Below are positions 61,560-64,000 of a stretch of DNA of 64,000 nt, piece by piece; the stretch's first letter is position 1; every line of letters starts with the position of its first letter. Source of the stretch: CALAED01 sp035765195. Its GTDB lineage: Bacteria; Actinomycetota; Actinomycetes; Streptosporangiales; Streptosporangiaceae. The stretch lies in NCBI GenBank assembly GCA_035765195.1, contig DASTYC010000007.1, forward strand, positions 124,001-188,000, in the 5' to 3' direction. A program made the position numbers and the translations under genes. A model generated the notes under the pieces. That model ran no database searches. It was given only the letters and a program-made list of their open reading frames with translations, and had not been told where the DNA came from.

Positions 61560-62767
61560 GGCTTCCTCTCGAACACCGGCTCGCCGCCGACCCACGTGAT
61601 CCGGGCCCGCAGGCCACCGCTCGTCGCGGTGCCGCTGCGGGCGGCATCGGCGCGGGCGGGGACGGGCTCGAGCCAGACGAGGTCGGCGAGCGCGCCGGGG
61701 GCGATGCGGCCGAGGTCGGGGCGCCCGATCAGGTCGGCGGGCACGCGGGTGGCGGCGTCCACGGCGACGGTGAGGTCGACGCCGAGCCCGACGACGTTGC
61801 CGACGGCCGCGTCGAGCCGGAGGGCCGAACCTGCGATGGTGCCGTCGGCGCGCAGCGGCGGCCCGTCGGCGGGCAGGTCGATCGGCTCCCCGCCCAGCTC
61901 GTAGCGGCCGGGCGCCATGCCGGCGGCCGCCGCGGCATCGGTGACGAGGACGATGCGCCCGGGCGCTGCGGCGAAGGCCACCTTGCACACCACCGGGGCC
62001 ACGTGTGCCAGGTCCGCGATCAGCCCGGCCGTGAGCCGGGGGTCGGCGAGGGCCTGCGCGGCGACGCCGGGAGCCCGGTGATGGACGCCGCTCTGCGCGT
62101 TGAACAGATGCGTGATCATCCGCGCGCCGGCGTCGGCGGCCTGCCTGACCTGGTCGGCGGTGGCGTCGCTGTGACCCACGCTGACCAGCACCCCTGCCTG
62201 GCTCAGGGTCCGTACGGCGTCCAGGCCGCCGGCGCGCTCCGGGGCCAGCGTGACGATCTTGACAGGGCCTGCGGCCAGCAGCGCCCGCACCGCTTCGGGA
62301 GTGGGGTCGGTGAGCCATTCGGCGTTGTGCGCGCCGCGCCGGTCCCGGCTGAGGAACGGGCCTTCCACGTGCACGCCGAGCACCCGGCTGCCGGAGGGAA
62401 GCGACGGCAGCCGGGCCTCGGCCGTTTGGAGCGCGGCCACGAGCGAGGGGATCGGCGCGGTGATGAACGTGGGCAGGAAGGCCGTGACCCCGGTCTCGGG
62501 CAGCCTGCGCACGATCAGGTGCCAGCCCGCCTCGTCGGCGTCGACGAGATCGTGGCCGTAGTAGCCGTTGACCTGGAGATCGATCAGGCCCGGCGCGAGC
62601 GTGCCGCCCCGCAGCTCGACATCGGGCCGGCCCGGCGGGGGGCCGGCGCCGACCTCGGCGATGCGATCGCCGTCAAGGCGTACATAGCCGGGCGAGACCA
62701 AAGTGCCGGCGGCGGTCACATCACGCGCGACGATCAGCCGCTCGGCGGCGATGAGCAGCGACGTCAT
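61556..62767 (-). CDS. nagA: N-acetylglucosamine-6-phosphate deacetylase
   Basis: This 403-residue amidohydrolase (EC 3.5.1.25) removes acetate from GlcNAc-6-P in the cytoplasm. Motifs: GLIDLQVNGYYGHDL, HVEGPFLSRDRRGAHN with the metal-binding Glu, VSVGHSDATADQV, THLFNAQSG and VTDAAAAAGM with the catalytic Asp. The ATG at 62767 has GGAG seven bases upstream; a GTG at 62773 would add two residues. It heads the eight-gene operon, 43 bp below a tandem-dre operator, and overlaps the SIS gene. Confidence 0.95.
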   Translation of the reverse strand: MTSLLIAAERLIVARDVTAAGTLVSPGYVRLDGDRIAEVGAGPPPGRPDVELRGGTLAPGLIDLQVNGYYGHDLVDADEAGWHLIVRRLPETGVTAFLPTFITAPIPSLVAALQTAEARLPSLPSGSRVLGVHVEGPFLSRDRRGAHNAEWLTDPTPEAVRALLAAGPVKIVTLAPERAGGLDAVRTLSQAGVLVSVGHSDATADQVRQAADAGARMITHLFNAQSGVHHRAPGVAAQALADPRLTAGLIADLAHVAPVVCKVAFAAAPGRIVLVTDAAAAAGMAPGRYELGGEPIDLPADGPPLRADGTIAGSALRLDAAVGNVVGLGVDLTVAVDAATRVPADLIGRPDLGRIAPGALADLVWLEPVPARADAARSGTATSGGLRARITWVGGEPVFERKP

Positions 62768-62810
62768 GCGCACTCTCCGTGGGCTCGCGGGCCACTCGGC
62801 CGGGTGTCGC

Positions 62811-62832
62811 TGGTCTAGTCCGGCCTAGACCA
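62811..62832. promoter_or_regulatory. Tandem dre-like operator 1 (nagA side)
   Basis: TGGTCTAG, six bases TCCGGC, CTAGACCA: a perfect 22-bp inverted repeat. It can be read as two abutting DasR-type sites, GGTCTAGTCC and GGCCTAGACC, each one base off GGTCTAGACC. It lies 44 bp before nagA; TATGGT just upstream (minus strand) may be the -10. Confidence 0.8.
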
Positions 62833-62966
62833 GTACGTACCATACTCCACTTATCGGACGCAGCGAAGAGTAAGCGCAGGTGGCGTCGGCGTCCATCCTT
62901 AACGGAAGTGACCATGTCGTTATTTATCCTTGCCAATTCAGGGCATTGACACCCGCTTCGGGCATG

Positions 62967-62988
62967 TGGTCTAGTCCGGCCTAGACCA
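62967..62988. promoter_or_regulatory. Tandem dre-like operator 2 (dasR side)
   Basis: The same 22 bases as operator 1, with centres 156 bp apart. It lies 31 bp before the dasR ATG. TTGACA at 62946-62951 with 17-18 bp spacing puts the -10 inside the operator, so binding would block dasR transcription. Confidence 0.8.
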
Positions 62989-63019
62989 GTACGCCGGACC
63001 CACACCTTCAGGGATGTCC

Positions 63020-63772
63020 ATGACATCCATCGATCCGAACAGCCCGGTGCCCAAGTACTTTCAGCTCCGCACGATCGTTCTCGATCTCATCGAAAGCGCG
63101 GAGCTGCCGGTCAACGCCGCCGTGCCGTCCGAACGCGAGCTGTGCCAGCGCTTCGGGCTGTCCAGGATGACCGTGCGGCAGGCGATCGACCAGCTGGTGG
63201 CGGAGGGCCGGCTCTACCGCGTGCCCGGCAAGGGCACGTTCGTCGCCCGGCCGAAGATCGAGATGCCGTTGCGGCTGGTGTCGTTCTCCGAGGACATGCT
63301 GGCCCGCGGCCTGCGGCCCGGCGCCATCGACATCGCCCGGCGGACGATCCCGGCGACCGTGCTGCTCGCGCGCACCTTCGACACCGATCCCGGCACGCCG
63401 ATCCACGTCATCGAACGGCTGCGGACCGCCAACGGCGAGCCGATGGCGATCGAGCGCGCGCACATCCTCGCGTCGCTCGCGCCAGACCTGCTCGACCGCC
63501 GGCTGGCCGACCGCTCGCTGTACGGCGTGCTCGAAGCGGTGTACGGGCTGGTCTTCGACGCGGGCGACCAGATCATCAACGCCGGCGTCGTCGACACGGC
63601 CGACGCCCGGCATCTGAAGATCTCTCGGGGGAGCCCGGTGCTGCTGCTGGAACGGCGGTCGTACGCCGACGGCATCTGCGCCGAGCTGACGATGTCCACC
63701 TATCGGGCCGACAGGTATCAACTGCACACCACACTCGAAGTCCCCCGCCGGGGGCGGATTCCGTCCCGATAA
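63020..63772 (+). CDS. dasR: GntR/HutC-family regulator, DasR-like
   Basis: This 250-residue protein has a GntR winged helix (PSERELCQRFGLSRMTVRQA, RLYRVPGKGTFVARPK) and a C-terminal UTRA effector domain (RLVSFSEDMLARGLRPG, ERLRTANGEPMAIERAHI). In Streptomyces DasR represses nag/pts and chitin genes and is released by GlcN-6-P. Identical dre-type operators beside it and nagA support this role here. ATG at 63020 has AGGGA six bases upstream; an ATG at 63014 is too close to it. The IIC gene follows after 19 bp. Confidence 0.92.
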   Translation: MTSIDPNSPVPKYFQLRTIVLDLIESAELPVNAAVPSERELCQRFGLSRMTVRQAIDQLVAEGRLYRVPGKGTFVARPKIEMPLRLVSFSEDMLARGLRPGAIDIARRTIPATVLLARTFDTDPGTPIHVIERLRTANGEPMAIERAHILASLAPDLLDRRLADRSLYGVLEAVYGLVFDAGDQIINAGVVDTADARHLKISRGSPVLLLERRSYADGICAELTMSTYRADRYQLHTTLEVPRRGRIPSR

Positions 63773-63791
63773 ACCCGAGGAGGCAACCCTC

Positions 63792-64000
63792 ATGAGTTCT
63801 ACGACAGCAGCGGGCGGCACCGCCGCCGCCCCCGGTCGAGGATCCACGGCCCTCGCCCTGCTCCAACGCATCGGCCGCAGCCTGATGCTGCCGATCGCCG
63901 TCCTCCCGGCCGCCGGCCTGTTGCTCCGGCTCGGGCAGCCCGACATCCTCGGCGCCGACGGTCTTGGCTGGGACCGGGTCGCCGAGGTCATCGGCTCCGC
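63792..64000 (+). CDS. PTS IIC permease for GlcNAc/glucose, 5' part only
   Basis: Only the first ~69 codons are in the window. After a Ser/Thr/Gly-rich start comes LLQRIGRSLMLPIAVLPAAG, the opening helix of glucose-family IIC permeases, then LLLRLGQPDIL. It should be the membrane channel that works with the IIA and IIB proteins encoded in the divergent operon. ATG at 63792 is preceded by GAGGAGG. It follows dasR by 19 bp and probably shares its transcript. Confidence 0.9.
   Translation, partial: MSSTTAAGGTAAAPGRGSTALALLQRIGRSLMLPIAVLPAAGLLLRLGQPDILGADGLGWDRVAEVIGS

Overview
The window is very GC-rich DNA dominated by GTG/ATG starts, GTGA/ATGA gene overlaps, large PknB-type kinases, an Scr1/DUF397 pair, a DasR-type regulator and a 1.6 kb-residue NAD-glutamate dehydrogenase. 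That combination points to a filamentous actinomycete; Streptosporangiales is my guess, but nothing here (no rRNA or marker phylogeny) proves it. No rRNA, tRNA, CRISPR array or insertion sequence was recognised.

Layout. 0-1.8 kb: two tandem paralogous secreted/lipoprotein genes. 1.8-7.7 kb: NAD-glutamate dehydrogenase and tryptophan 2,3-dioxygenase. 7.9-12.1 kb: two tandem membrane Ser/Thr kinases with Thr/Pro-rich outer tails, then a secreted NlpC/P60 peptidase. 12.2-16.7 kb: acetoacetyl-CoA synthetase with a HAD-like protein, a decayed Crp/Fnr regulator, and a metallo-hydrolase/MarR pair. 16.9-19.9 kb: an accessory patch holding a VapBC45-like toxin-antitoxin pair, an Scr1-type regulator with DUF397, and a divergent operon of three tiny genes. 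19.9-28.5 kb: a small membrane protein, valS, pruA, a DUF4143 ATPase behind three 22-bp iterons, two HAD proteins and a DUF6912 protein.

28.6-44.4 kb is the most coherent block: a cell-wall (MurNAc/muropeptide) salvage locus. An ABC importer (binding protein and two permeases, no own ATPase), MurQ etherase and two MurR/RpiR regulators lie on the minus strand. A BadF/BadG-type amino-sugar kinase, two NagZ-type GH3 enzymes, a secreted phosphatase/nuclease-fold protein, NamZ (DUF1343/GH171) and an AmiE-like serine hydrolase lie on the plus strand. This matches the gene content of the Bacillus subtilis murQ-murR-murP-amiE-nagZ-namZ operon, with an ABC importer plus kinase in place of the PTS. Three promoters in the block share the same layout: TTGAC(A/G), 17 bp, and a palindrome around AGAAA-C/G-TTTCT on the -10 region.

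44.5-55.7 kb: a methyltransferase, a two-domain VOC protein, a polar amino-acid ABC transporter (three genes), a flavin monooxygenase, a GlxA/AraC-type regulator, two small membrane proteins, and an unusual two-gene cassette of a membrane-anchored solute-binding-like protein and a binding-protein/vWA fusion. 55.8-64 kb: a nearly gapless eight-gene minus operon (nagA, SIS isomerase/deaminase, PTS IIB, IIA, HAD phosphatase, HPr, Enzyme I, PLP decarboxylase) diverges from dasR and the start of a PTS IIC gene, with two tandem-dre operators between. Together the window can in principle take MurNAc or GlcNAc from the wall to GlcNAc-6-P (kinase, MurQ, PTS) and on to fructose-6-P (NagA, SIS protein).
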